From contig NZ_FOBB01000002.1 of assembly GCF_900109685.1 (NCBI RefSeq), forward strand, positions 552,085 through 616,084: a stretch of 64,000 bases of DNA, read 5' to 3'. The position numbers were made by a program, and so were the translations under genes. The stretch comes from Chitinophaga rupis (GTDB lineage: Bacteria > Bacteroidota > Bacteroidia > Chitinophagales > Chitinophagaceae). Of this stretch, positions 51,596 through 60,227 are shown piece after piece (positions within the stretch are counted from its first letter, which is position 1; each line of letters opens with the position of its first letter). The notes below the pieces were generated by a model that had not been told where the DNA came from, did no database searches, and saw only the letters and a program-made list of their open reading frames with translations.

Positions 51596-53038
51596 TCAGG
51601 CACGCTTTTTACGCTCGCCGGGCTGCTTCCATTTGGCTGGTGTGTAAATGATCCGGCGCAGCGCCTGCCCGGAATGTACATCCTTTATACGGTAGCGGAA
51701 GTCTGCTATCATTCTCAGCGTAATGATGTTGCGGCTTACCTCACCGGTTTCCTTTACACTGCGCAGCATGCGCATAGCCAGTATGGCAAACAAGGCGCTG
51801 AACACAAAAAAGAAGTTCCAGGTTTGTAAGTGCTGTAAAGGCCCCGTAAGCGTTTGGTGCCAGGATGTAAAGGAATCGGCCAGCAAGCCACCCAGCAGCG
51901 GCGCTGCGGCGGATGCAAATGCAATGATCATATTTTTGGCGGTAAGATAGACCATGGCCTGCTCTTTAGCAGCCAGCTTAATTCCAATGTTATTCAGCGA
52001 AAGCGTGATGCCGGCATTAGATACACCGGTACCGATATTAATAAGGATCAGCAATGCTACGATACCTGTAAAGGAAGGGATCAGCGCGGTAAGCGCCCAT
52101 GCCAGCAGGCAGCATATATATACCGGCGCACAGATGTATAATACATTCTTATTGCTGTAGCGGTCAATATACCGCCCCCAGATGCTTACTGCACAAATGC
52201 TGCTAACCTGTGAAAGAATGCCCAGCGCAATAATGCCGGACAGGGGCAGGCCCAGCGACTGGATCATATACACGTTAAAGAAGGGTGTAGCCAGGTTCAG
52301 CGCAAAGATCCAGCAGGCATTAAACAACAGCATGTTGCGGAAATTAACATCCTGCAAGGGCTGGCGCAGCTGCCTGAAAACATTTTCATCCACTGCCTGC
52401 AGCGCAGGCTCCGGCACACGGGCAAGCGCCCACACGCCCAGCATACCGGCCAGGCCGGCCAGCAGGAACATGGCAGTGTAAGTGATAACCTCTGTACCCG
52501 GGTAATGGGATTTCAAATAATCGACCGCTAATGCAGATAAAAGGCTGAGTGTAACGTTGAGGGTTTGGCAAAGCCGTGTACGGCGTGAAAAATAAGTGCC
52601 CAGTATGCGGTCGGGGATCAGGTCTTTCATCCACGAATTCCAGCTGGCGCCGGCTATGGAGCTGAAGAAATAATGGAAGCACAAAAAGCTGATGAGCGCA
52701 TACAGGCTGGCGCCGCCCGAAAACAGCCAGGGCAGCAGGCCTATCATAATGAGCGGAAAGCGCGCCAGCACACCGCCTATTACGGCTATGGCGCGGCGGT
52801 TGCGATAGCGCTGTACCAGCCAGATAGCCAGCAGCTGAAAGATATTGGTGAAAGTAGGCAATGCTGCCAGCACCCCTATCTGGAAATTGGATGCGCCCAG
52901 CTGTAGTGCCAGCGCAGTTAAGAAAGCGCCGCCTGTTAAAACGATCATTGTTTCTGCAGCCAGCCCGTCACGGATCACCAAATGCAGGCCCCGCTGTACC
53001 TGGGCCTCAGACAGACTTTCCGAAGGAATTAATTTCAT
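51596..53038 (-). CDS. MFS transporter
   Basis: This 480-residue protein has 12 predicted helices and the MFS layout: MIVLTGGAFLTALALQLGAS at helix 1, the RYRNRRAIAVIGGVLARFPL region at loop 2-3, and a large central loop (about 215-235). The basic loop KYSNKN-like segment at RYIDRYSNKNVLY corresponds to loop 8-9. The C-terminus is basic (KWKQPGERKKRA). It faces the zinc dehydrogenase gene. Sequence gives no reliable substrate; sugar or drug export or import is possible. Confidence 0.87.
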   Translation of the reverse strand: MKLIPSESLSEAQVQRGLHLVIRDGLAAETMIVLTGGAFLTALALQLGASNFQIGVLAALPTFTNIFQLLAIWLVQRYRNRRAIAVIGGVLARFPLIMIGLLPWLFSGGASLYALISFLCFHYFFSSIAGASWNSWMKDLIPDRILGTYFSRRTRLCQTLNVTLSLLSALAVDYLKSHYPGTEVITYTAMFLLAGLAGMLGVWALARVPEPALQAVDENVFRQLRQPLQDVNFRNMLLFNACWIFALNLATPFFNVYMIQSLGLPLSGIIALGILSQVSSICAVSIWGRYIDRYSNKNVLYICAPVYICCLLAWALTALIPSFTGIVALLILINIGTGVSNAGITLSLNNIGIKLAAKEQAMVYLTAKNMIIAFASAAAPLLGGLLADSFTSWHQTLTGPLQHLQTWNFFFVFSALFAILAMRMLRSVKETGEVSRNIITLRMIADFRYRIKDVHSGQALRRIIYTPAKWKQPGERKKRA

Positions 53039-53351
53039 AGGTGCAAACGTTCTTCTTTATGGCATGTAATAACATGCGGTACATAATGTTGTGGTATTAA
53101 AAAATAATGTTGTGGTGGTATCACTAAAATCGTTGCACAAAATTACCAGGTTTTATAACAAAAAAGAAGCGCTGCTACCCATAACTTTAGTTGTAGCTTC
53201 TCTGGAACCTGCTATAGTAAAGGGTTTAGGTGAAATGGCATCAATGGAAAGGATGAAACCGGCATATACTTCTGGAACAATTTGTGTTAGCCATTTACAA
53301 CAGGCATTGTATACTGCTTTAACCTTTTTAATTACTTCTTAAAATTATTAC
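53039..53351. other. Intergenic region between MFS and carbamoyltransferase genes
   Basis: Contains the inverted repeat GCATGT-AATA-ACATGC (53062-53077) and two direct copies of ATAATGTTGTGGT at 53083-53095 and 53104-53116 (21-bp spacing, two turns of the helix). These fit a regulator-binding region for the divergent genes. A short plus-strand frame (53091-53342) has no recognisable features. Confidence 0.5.
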
Positions 53352-55070
53352 ATGTACACACTGGGCATTAACGCAGCGTTTCATGACTCCTCCGCGTGCC
53401 TTATGAAAGATGGGCAGCTGCTGGCAGCCGCGGAAGACGAGCGGTTCACACATATTAAACATGGCAAAAGACCCATTCCTTTTTCTGCTTACGAGCTGCC
53501 ATTTCACGCGATTGATTATTGCCTTAAAACAGCCGGCATACATCTTTCCGATGTAGATCATGTAGCTTATTCCTTTGATCCTTTTATACTGCTGGGAGAG
53601 CAGGTAAAAGATCAAAACAATATTAACCTGCCTTTAAAGCCGGCAGGGCAGCGGGTTCCGGAAAAGTGGATGTCGCCCTGGGACCCCTTATTCCTGTCGT
53701 CTATTGTGAATGCGCCGGGGCAGCTGGTAGATGGTTATCCGCATCATTTGCAGCAACGTTTCAGCGGCGCTACCCTGCAGCCGGAGCAATGGCATTTTGT
53801 AGAACATCACCTGTCGCATGCTGCCAGCGCTTTTTTGCCTTCCCCTTTCCGGGAAGCAGCGGTGCTAACCGTGGATGGCCGTGGCGAAAAAGCCACTACT
53901 ACTTTTAATGTAGGTATTGAAAATAACCTGCAGCGTATTGCGCAGGTGAACATGCCGCATTCCCTGGGGCTGTTGTATGAGGAGGTGACCAGCTACCTGG
54001 GTTTCCTGCGCTCTTCTGATGAATACAAGGTAATGGCACTGGCCTCTTACGGGAAACCCGTGTTTGTAAAGGATTTCCGGGAAATGATCCACATGCATGA
54101 AAACGGAAGCTACACTATAGATAACGAACGTTTGACAGAACGGTTTGGCCCGGCAAGAACACGGAATGCGGAGTTCACTGCACATCATTTTAACATTGCA
54201 CACTCCTTACAGGCCGTGCTGCAGGAATCTGTGCTGGACCTTGCACAGTCATTACAGCGCAGCACTAACCAGGAGAACCTTTGCTTTGCGGGCGGTGTGG
54301 CGCTGAACTGTGTACTAAACGCTACTTTACGGGATGCCGGCATTTTTAAAAACATATGGGTACAGCCAGCCTCCGGCGATGCCGGTACTGCGCTGGGCGC
54401 TGCCATGTGGATTGATGCGCAGGAACGGAAAGCAAGCAGCCGCTCTTTTGTAATGGAGCATGCTTACTGGGGGCCTGAATATAAGGATGAAGAGATCAAG
54501 GCTTTCCTGGACTGGACAAAAACACCCTACCGCCAGCTGGATAATGTGGCGGAAGCAGCTGCCGAGCTGCTGGCGCAGGATAAGATCATAGGCTGGTACC
54601 AGGGCCGTATGGAGTTTGGCCCGCGTGCGCTGGGAAGCCGGTCCATACTGGCATCGCCCATACATGCGGATATGCAGGCAAGGCTGAACGAGGTAAAGGA
54701 CCGGGAAGACTTTCGCCCGGTAGCGCCGGTGGTAATGGAAGAACATGCTGCGGAATGGTTTGAGCAGGCCGGTTATTCCCCTTTCATGTTATTTGTGCAT
54801 AAAGTAAAAGAGGATAAGCGCAGTAAGATTCCGGCTGTGACCCATGTGGATGGCACTGCGCGCATACAAACCATTAACCGGCAGCAACACCCGCGTTATT
54901 ACGACCTGCTGAGCGCTTTTGAAAAAAAGACCGGTGTGCCGGTACTGATCAACACTTCTTTTAATACGCTGGGAAAACCTATTGTGTGTACACCGCGGGA
55001 TGCGCTGGAATGTTTCTGGTCATCTCCTTTTGATGCGCTGGTGATGGGTTCTTTCTTAATTGAAAAGTAA
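53352..55070 (+). CDS. Carbamoyltransferase (NodU/CmcH family)
   Basis: A 572-residue enzyme transferring a carbamoyl group from carbamoyl phosphate, via carbamoyl-AMP, to a hydroxyl. N-terminal MYTLGINAAFHDSSACLMKD is the Kae1-like ATPase start. VEHHLSHAASAFLPS has the metal/adenylate His residues. CFAGGVALNCVLNATL is the central nucleotide site. GWYQGRMEFGPRALGSRSIL begins the YrdC-like C-terminal domain. Length matches family members (about 560-610). It is the first gene of a three-gene plus-strand operon with a GT2 and a GT9. In Pseudomonas LPS a heptose is 7-O-carbamoylated; a similar target here is a reasonable guess. Confidence 0.92.
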   Translation: MYTLGINAAFHDSSACLMKDGQLLAAAEDERFTHIKHGKRPIPFSAYELPFHAIDYCLKTAGIHLSDVDHVAYSFDPFILLGEQVKDQNNINLPLKPAGQRVPEKWMSPWDPLFLSSIVNAPGQLVDGYPHHLQQRFSGATLQPEQWHFVEHHLSHAASAFLPSPFREAAVLTVDGRGEKATTTFNVGIENNLQRIAQVNMPHSLGLLYEEVTSYLGFLRSSDEYKVMALASYGKPVFVKDFREMIHMHENGSYTIDNERLTERFGPARTRNAEFTAHHFNIAHSLQAVLQESVLDLAQSLQRSTNQENLCFAGGVALNCVLNATLRDAGIFKNIWVQPASGDAGTALGAAMWIDAQERKASSRSFVMEHAYWGPEYKDEEIKAFLDWTKTPYRQLDNVAEAAAELLAQDKIIGWYQGRMEFGPRALGSRSILASPIHADMQARLNEVKDREDFRPVAPVVMEEHAAEWFEQAGYSPFMLFVHKVKEDKRSKIPAVTHVDGTARIQTINRQQHPRYYDLLSAFEKKTGVPVLINTSFNTLGKPIVCTPRDALECFWSSPFDALVMGSFLIEK

Positions 55071-55089
55071 TTATGAACTGAAAAGCAAT

Positions 55090-56061
55090 ATGGAAAAAAA
55101 GATCTCAGTAGTGATCCCTACTTACCGGCGCCCGCAGCTGCTGATGGAATGCATAGCAGCGCTGGCCCGGCAGGAATTTAAGCGGGATGATTTTGAAGTG
55201 ATCGTGGTGAGCGACGGGCCGGATAATGTTACCAAAAAAATGGTGGTATCCTGGAAACATACGGGCTTGCTGGACATACGCTACATTCCGCTGCCCGTAA
55301 AAAAAGGCCCTGCCGCTGCGCGTAATGCCGGCTGGAAAGCTGCACTGGGCTGTATTATAGCTTTTACAGACGATGATACGATGCCGGATAAAGGATGGCT
55401 GTGCAACATCTGGGAAAGCTATGCCTCCCAGCCGTATGTTGCTTTTACCGGCCGTGTGATGGTGCCTGCACCGGAAAAACCTACCGACTATGAATGGAAT
55501 ACGGCGCAGCTGGAAAAAGCGGAATTCATTACTGCCAACTGTGCCTGCACGCGCCTGGCGCTGGAAAAGACCGGCGGTTTTGATGAGCGTTTTGAAATAG
55601 CCTGGCGGGAGGACAGTGATCTTGAATTTAAGCTGCTGCAGCATAACATTCCTATTATACACCTGCAACATGCGCTGGTAGTGCATCCTGTAAGGAAAGC
55701 GGATTGGGGGGTAAGCCTGAAGGAGCAACGCAAGAGCATGTTTAACGCTTTGTTATATAAAAAATACCCGCAGCTGTACCGGCGTAAGATACAGCAACAG
55801 CCCCCCTGGAATTACTATGGAATGGTGCTGGCGCTGATGGCGGTAATAGCAGGATTGCTGCTGCAGGCCAGCTGGCTTAGTGTAACAGCTTTGGTAGTAT
55901 GGATGATCTTACTGACCGCTTTTATTAAAAAGCGCCTTACCTATACTACGCATGCATGGCCGCATGTAATGGAAATGGTGGTGACCTCTATGCTCATTCC
56001 ATTCCTTTCCGTGTACTGGACCCTGTATGGCGCTTTCAGGTATAAGGTGCTGTTCCTTTAA
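55090..56061 (+). CDS. GT2 family glycosyltransferase with C-terminal membrane helices
   Basis: This 323-residue enzyme starts MEKKISVVIPTYRRPQLLME at the ATG at 55090. An upstream TTG (55060) inside the carbamoyltransferase gene would add ten unrelated residues. Motifs are VVSDGPDN, FTDDDTMPDKGWL (DxD) and FEIAWREDSDLEFKLL (ED acceptor-side acidic pair). The C-terminal 80 residues contain two to three hydrophobic helices (MVLALMAVIAGLLLQASWLS, ALVVWMILLTAF). It is 19 bp after the carbamoyltransferase stop. Probable role: adds a hexose or similar sugar to the heptose glycan. Confidence 0.9.
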   Translation: MEKKISVVIPTYRRPQLLMECIAALARQEFKRDDFEVIVVSDGPDNVTKKMVVSWKHTGLLDIRYIPLPVKKGPAAARNAGWKAALGCIIAFTDDDTMPDKGWLCNIWESYASQPYVAFTGRVMVPAPEKPTDYEWNTAQLEKAEFITANCACTRLALEKTGGFDERFEIAWREDSDLEFKLLQHNIPIIHLQHALVVHPVRKADWGVSLKEQRKSMFNALLYKKYPQLYRRKIQQQPPWNYYGMVLALMAVIAGLLLQASWLSVTALVVWMILLTAFIKKRLTYTTHAWPHVMEMVVTSMLIPFLSVYWTLYGAFRYKVLFL

Positions 56062-56076
56062 AACTGTGCCAACATG

Positions 56077-57081
56077 ATGAGAAAGATCGCGGTTTTCCGC
56101 GCATTACAGCTGGGGGATATGCTTTGCGCTATACCCGCTATAAGATCCCTGCGGATAGCGCACCCCAAAGCACATATTACGCTGCTGGGATTACCCTGGG
56201 CAAAAGCTCTTGTGCAGCGTTTTAACCAGTACTTTGATGCCTTTATTCCTTTTCCCGGCTTTCCGGGGCTGCCGGAACAGGAGGTGGATGTGCGCCAGCT
56301 GCCGGCATTTTTCACCGCTATGCAGCAGCAGGAATTTAGCCTGGTGCTGCAAATGCAGGGTAACGGCAGCATTGTAAACCCTATGGTAGCCCTGATGGGC
56401 GCCCGCCATACGGCCGGGTTCTGGCGAAAGGAAGATTATTGCCCGGACCCGGATCATTACCTTGAATACCCCGATACTGTACCGGAGGTGATACGGCACC
56501 TGATGCTGATGGAGCATTTAGGTATAAAGCCGCAGGGCGAGCAGCTCGAGTTCCCGTTAACCCCGCAGGACGAGAAAGACCTGCATGCAGCTCATCTGAA
56601 ATTAAAGTACCCTTATGTTTGTGTGCATCCCGGATCAAGGGGTGCATGGCGGCAGTGGCCACCCGCTGCATTTGCGGTGGTGGCAGATAAGATAGCGGAA
56701 ATGGGCTACCAGGTGGTGCTTACAGGTACCGCTGAGGAGCACCCGTTAATGGCAGCAGTAGCAGATCATATGCAAAACCCCAGCCTTAATACAGCCGGGA
56801 AAACTAACCTGGGCGCAATGGGCGTGCTGTTAAAGGGGGCTGCCATGCTGCTCTCTAACTGCACCGGTGTAGCGCATATGGCAGATGCGCTGCAAACACC
56901 CAGCGTGATCATTAGCATGGATGGGGAAGCCCAGCGCTGGGCCGCGCTGAATACGGAGCTGCACCGCACCATTGACTGGACAAAAGAACAGGATATAGCC
57001 GCGGTAACAGCGGCGGCACAAGCTTTATTAGCGGAGCGCCTGGGCAAGCTCCCCACCCAGCCGCTGGCCCGTTTCTTCTAA
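56077..57081 (+). CDS. GT9 heptosyltransferase-like glycosyltransferase
   Basis: A 334-residue GT9 (ADP-heptose:LPS heptosyltransferase family) protein. MRKIAVFRALQLGDMLCAIP holds the GDxL loop (acceptor/heptose site), VHPGSRGAWRQWPPAAFAVV is the conserved ADP-heptose-binding segment, and NCTGVAHMADALQTPSV the C-terminal helix signature. Start could also be the ATG one codon upstream (56074). The 3' end overlaps the convergent GT9 gene by 54 bp. Adds ADP-heptose supplied by the minus-strand operon, or another ADP-activated sugar. Confidence 0.9.
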   Translation: MRKIAVFRALQLGDMLCAIPAIRSLRIAHPKAHITLLGLPWAKALVQRFNQYFDAFIPFPGFPGLPEQEVDVRQLPAFFTAMQQQEFSLVLQMQGNGSIVNPMVALMGARHTAGFWRKEDYCPDPDHYLEYPDTVPEVIRHLMLMEHLGIKPQGEQLEFPLTPQDEKDLHAAHLKLKYPYVCVHPGSRGAWRQWPPAAFAVVADKIAEMGYQVVLTGTAEEHPLMAAVADHMQNPSLNTAGKTNLGAMGVLLKGAAMLLSNCTGVAHMADALQTPSVIISMDGEAQRWAALNTELHRTIDWTKEQDIAAVTAAAQALLAERLGKLPTQPLARFF

Positions 57082-58170
57082 TACCTGCAAAACGGCCTGT
57101 ACTACATTTACCACCGTAGCCGGTGGTAAATTTTCTTTTTCAAATTCGCGGTAAGCATACCGTATTATTTCATTGCTGCTTTGCAGTGGGGCAGGAACAT
57201 CAAAATACAATACCCTTCCCCGGGCCTGCCAGGGGGTATGCTGGGGATTTGTTTTTGCATACAGCACTACCACCGGCGTGCCGGTAGCTGCCGCAAAATG
57301 GGCTGCGCTGGTGTTTACAGACAGCAGCAGAGGGCTATGTTTTATGAGGGTAATAAAAGCTGCAAGCTGCAGCCGGCCGGCCAGTGAAAAAGTACCGGGG
57401 CCTATACCTTGCTGTATAACATTGATCAACGTTTGTTCTTCCTGCACACCGGTAAACACTAACTGGTACCCCGGCAGCTGCTGCCGCAACATGCGCCCAG
57501 CCTGGATCCACTGTTCCGTGGGGTACTGGCGTTTAAGCTCACTTACACCGGGATGCAGTAACAGCCAGGGTTGCTGCGGATCGGCACCGGCGCTTTCCAG
57601 CTGTTGGGTAATGGCCGGCCATAAGCTCTCATCTGTTTGCAGGTACAATCTTTCATCGGTAATAACTGCGCCTGTTTCCCGCACCAGGTCCAGGTCACGC
57701 TGCACCTGGTGGCGCACAAATGTGTAAGGCTCTTTTTCCGGTACCCAGTGTGTAAGCAGGCCGTAGGGGTTTTCCCGGCAATAGGCCAGCCGTAAAGGAA
57801 TACCGGCCAGGTAAGTGAGCATAATGGCGGGCATGGGATTCTGGCTATACACGGTAAATATTACCGCGGCATCAAAGTTCCCGCTGCGCAGCTGCTGCAC
57901 CAGGCTGTTAAACGCCTCGGTATCCGCGGCAGTGGCTGTTTTTACCCAGGGCGCATCAAACAGCAGCACATCATCTATTTCAGGAAGGCTTTTTACCAAT
58001 GGCTGCGCCATGGTGGAAGTTAGCAGGGTAAGATGGCAGCCCAGCGTAGCTTTTAGCGCGCGCATAGCGGGCGTGCTCATTAACAGGTCGCCCATATTAT
58101 CCAGGCGCACACAGAGGATGCGTTTACAGTTTTGCCAGTCTGCTGTTGTTGCTTGTTGTTGTACTATCAT
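57028..58170 (-). CDS. GT9 heptosyltransferase
   Basis: A 380-residue GT9 protein with ILCVRLDNMGDLLMSTPAMR (GD motif), LLLHPGVSELKRQYPTEQW and LLSVNTSAAHFAAATGTPVV, typical of LPS heptosyltransferases. It is the last gene of the minus-strand heptose operon, 5 bp after hldE. The end overlaps the convergent GT9 gene by 54 bp, an unusual arrangement for two homologous genes. It probably transfers heptose to a lipid A core or another surface glycan. Confidence 0.91.
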   Translation of the reverse strand: MIVQQQATTADWQNCKRILCVRLDNMGDLLMSTPAMRALKATLGCHLTLLTSTMAQPLVKSLPEIDDVLLFDAPWVKTATAADTEAFNSLVQQLRSGNFDAAVIFTVYSQNPMPAIMLTYLAGIPLRLAYCRENPYGLLTHWVPEKEPYTFVRHQVQRDLDLVRETGAVITDERLYLQTDESLWPAITQQLESAGADPQQPWLLLHPGVSELKRQYPTEQWIQAGRMLRQQLPGYQLVFTGVQEEQTLINVIQQGIGPGTFSLAGRLQLAAFITLIKHSPLLLSVNTSAAHFAAATGTPVVVLYAKTNPQHTPWQARGRVLYFDVPAPLQSSNEIIRYAYREFEKENLPPATVVNVVQAVLQVLEETGQRLGGELAQALR

Positions 58171-58175
58171 TCATT

Positions 58176-59648
58176 TTACTTGGCCACCTTTAAGGCAGGC
58201 GGCATATTTATGCGCCGTATTATGTGCGTGGTAGACTGGTCGGGCACTAAGGGCAGTAAAACTATTTCCCCTCCGTACTGTTCTACCACCGCGGCTTCCG
58301 GCAGTTTCTCCTTTGTATAATCGCCCCCTTTTGCAAAAACATGGGGCTGAATAATTTCTATGAGCGGGGCAGGCGTATCGTTTTCTAGGCTGCCAAAAGG
58401 AATGATATGCTGTACGGCTTCCAGCCCTGCTAATACCTGCATACGATCGTACAGCCGGTTCACCGGCCTTGCACTGCCTTTTAAACGGCGAATGCTATCA
58501 TCGTTGTTGATGCCTACCAGCAGCACATCGCCCAGCTCACGCGCGCGGTTCAGATAGCTTACATGCCCGCTGTGTAAAATATCAAAGCAGCCATTGGTGA
58601 ACACTACTTTTTTACCCTGCGCTTTATAGATGTTGCAGATATGGTGCAACTGCTGCAGATCGGTTACATATTTTTCATTCACTGCAAAAAAAGCATCCAG
58701 CTCCTGCAGCAGGCAATGCGCAGTTTCCGGTTTGCTGATGGCCACTGCAGCTGCAGCGCCGGCAATTTCAGCAGCTGCCGGTATATTGGCGCCTGCCAGG
58801 TAAGCCAGCGTAAATGCGCTGATGTAGGTATCGCCTGCGCCGGAAACATTGGGGGAGGGCACCTGTTTTGCAAAAGCGCGGTACACGGGTTTATCGCCTT
58901 CAAATATCAGCGCGCCTGCTTCATCCAGCGTTAAGGCGGTAATAGTGGCGCCTGTTCTTTCAAACAGGCTGCTGCCATGGCTTTCCAGCTGCTGCGGCCT
59001 GTTGTAAGGCTGCTCTTCCAGCTGCAGCATGGCAATGGCTTCTTTATAATTTGGCTTTACCAGTGTAGGGCGCAGCGGCACAAAATATTCAAGCCGTTTG
59101 GAATCCACTGCAATGCAAATGGGATGTGCCTGTTTTAATTGTACCAGCGCATCTATAACAGCGGGTGTTAGCAGCCCCTTGCAATAATCTGCAATTACCA
59201 GTGCCTGGTGCTGCGGATACTGCTCCTGCAGCAGCTGTATAAACGCGGTTTCCACTTCCGGTAAAATAGCATGCTCTGATCCTGCATCGTAACGGGTAAG
59301 CATTTGTGAGCCGGCCATGACCCTTGTTTTTACAATGGTGTTACGGCTGCTGTGCTGTATGATCTTGCAGCTTACGCCTGCATTTTCTAACAAGGTGCAG
59401 GCGCGGTCGCCTTCCGCATCGGCCCCGGTTACGCTGCAGTAAGTAACCTGAGCGCCCAGGTGGCTGAGGTTAGCGGCTGTATTGGCGCCGCCGCCTAATG
59501 CTACTGTAGTGGAGGTAACATTTACTACCGGCACCGGCGCTTCCGGTGAAAGTCGTGTGCTGGCGCCACGCAGATACACATCCATCATCAGATCTCCGAT
59601 GCACAGGATCTTTAAGCCGGCAAACTGCGCTGTAATATGGGTATACAT
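58176..59648 (-). CDS. hldE: Bifunctional heptose-7-phosphate kinase / heptose-1-phosphate adenylyltransferase
   Basis: A 490-residue HldE-type protein. The N-terminal ribokinase-like part (1-315) shows LCIGDLMMDVYLRG, LGGGANTAANLSHLGAQVTY and the catalytic loop NVSGAGDTYISAF. The C-terminal cytidylyltransferase-like part (345-480) has VFTNGCFDILHSGHVSYL (HxGH) and NDDSIRRLKGSARPVN, the adenylyltransferase signature. It makes ADP-D,D-heptose from heptose 7-phosphate together with GmhB. Length fits the E. coli protein (477). It lies 6 bp downstream of gmhB. The epimerase HldD is not in this window. Confidence 0.96.
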   Translation of the reverse strand: MYTHITAQFAGLKILCIGDLMMDVYLRGASTRLSPEAPVPVVNVTSTTVALGGGANTAANLSHLGAQVTYCSVTGADAEGDRACTLLENAGVSCKIIQHSSRNTIVKTRVMAGSQMLTRYDAGSEHAILPEVETAFIQLLQEQYPQHQALVIADYCKGLLTPAVIDALVQLKQAHPICIAVDSKRLEYFVPLRPTLVKPNYKEAIAMLQLEEQPYNRPQQLESHGSSLFERTGATITALTLDEAGALIFEGDKPVYRAFAKQVPSPNVSGAGDTYISAFTLAYLAGANIPAAAEIAGAAAAVAISKPETAHCLLQELDAFFAVNEKYVTDLQQLHHICNIYKAQGKKVVFTNGCFDILHSGHVSYLNRARELGDVLLVGINNDDSIRRLKGSARPVNRLYDRMQVLAGLEAVQHIIPFGSLENDTPAPLIEIIQPHVFAKGGDYTKEKLPEAAVVEQYGGEIVLLPLVPDQSTTHIIRRINMPPALKVAK

Positions 59649-59654
59649 ACCTTG

Positions 59655-60224
59655 TTAATTTTTAGCGGTTGTTGAAGAAATAATATACGCTGCAGCATCT
59701 GCCAGGTTACGGGCTTTATAAGCGGGCGTTCTGTACTCTGCCATGATCCATTCTGTTTCATTGCCGTTATCTATGAGCACCGTACGGCAGCCTGCACGGT
59801 TGCCTGCTTCCACATCGTTCAGTATATCGCCCACCATCCAGGAGGATGGTAAGCAGATATCCAGCTCCATGGCTGCCTGCTGCAGCATACCGGGTAAAGG
59901 TTTGCGGCAGCTGCAATGAATGGCATATGCTTTTACCGCTCCTTCCGGGTGATGGGGGCAGTAATAAAAACCATCCAGGTGCAGGCCATTATAGTGTAAT
60001 AAGCTATGCATAGCGGTGATGAGCTTTTGCAGCTGCGTTTCATCAAAATATCCCCTGGCTATTCCCGACTGGTTGGATACTACAATGAGCGCATACCCGT
60101 GTGCACGCAGCAGCTGTAAGGCTGCTATGGCATCCGGCGCCCATTGCACCTGTGCAGGATCTGCGTTGTAAGGCACATCTGTTACCAGCGTACCATCCTT
60201 ATCCAGGAATACTGCTTTTTTCAT
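59655..60224 (-). CDS. gmhB: D-glycero-D-manno-heptose 1,7-bisphosphate 7-phosphatase
   Basis: A 189-residue HAD phosphatase. MKKAVFLDKDGTLVTDVPYN has the DxDGT catalytic motif with the GmhB-specific continuation. YYCPHHPEGA together with HCSCRKP supplies the zinc site (Cys/His then CxC), and SSWMVGDILNDVEAGNRAGC is motif IV. It removes the 7-phosphate between the two HldE steps. Three bases separate it from the GT4-GmhA gene upstream, so translation is tightly coupled. Confidence 0.95.
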   Translation of the reverse strand: MKKAVFLDKDGTLVTDVPYNADPAQVQWAPDAIAALQLLRAHGYALIVVSNQSGIARGYFDETQLQKLITAMHSLLHYNGLHLDGFYYCPHHPEGAVKAYAIHCSCRKPLPGMLQQAAMELDICLPSSWMVGDILNDVEAGNRAGCRTVLIDNGNETEWIMAEYRTPAYKARNLADAAAYIISSTTAKN

Positions 60225-60227
60225 CTG

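Noticed and set aside
53091..53342. Possible 83-residue protein between the MFS and carbamoyltransferase genes
   Set aside because: It overlaps direct repeats and the likely promoter, has no motif, no signal peptide and no coupling to the next gene.
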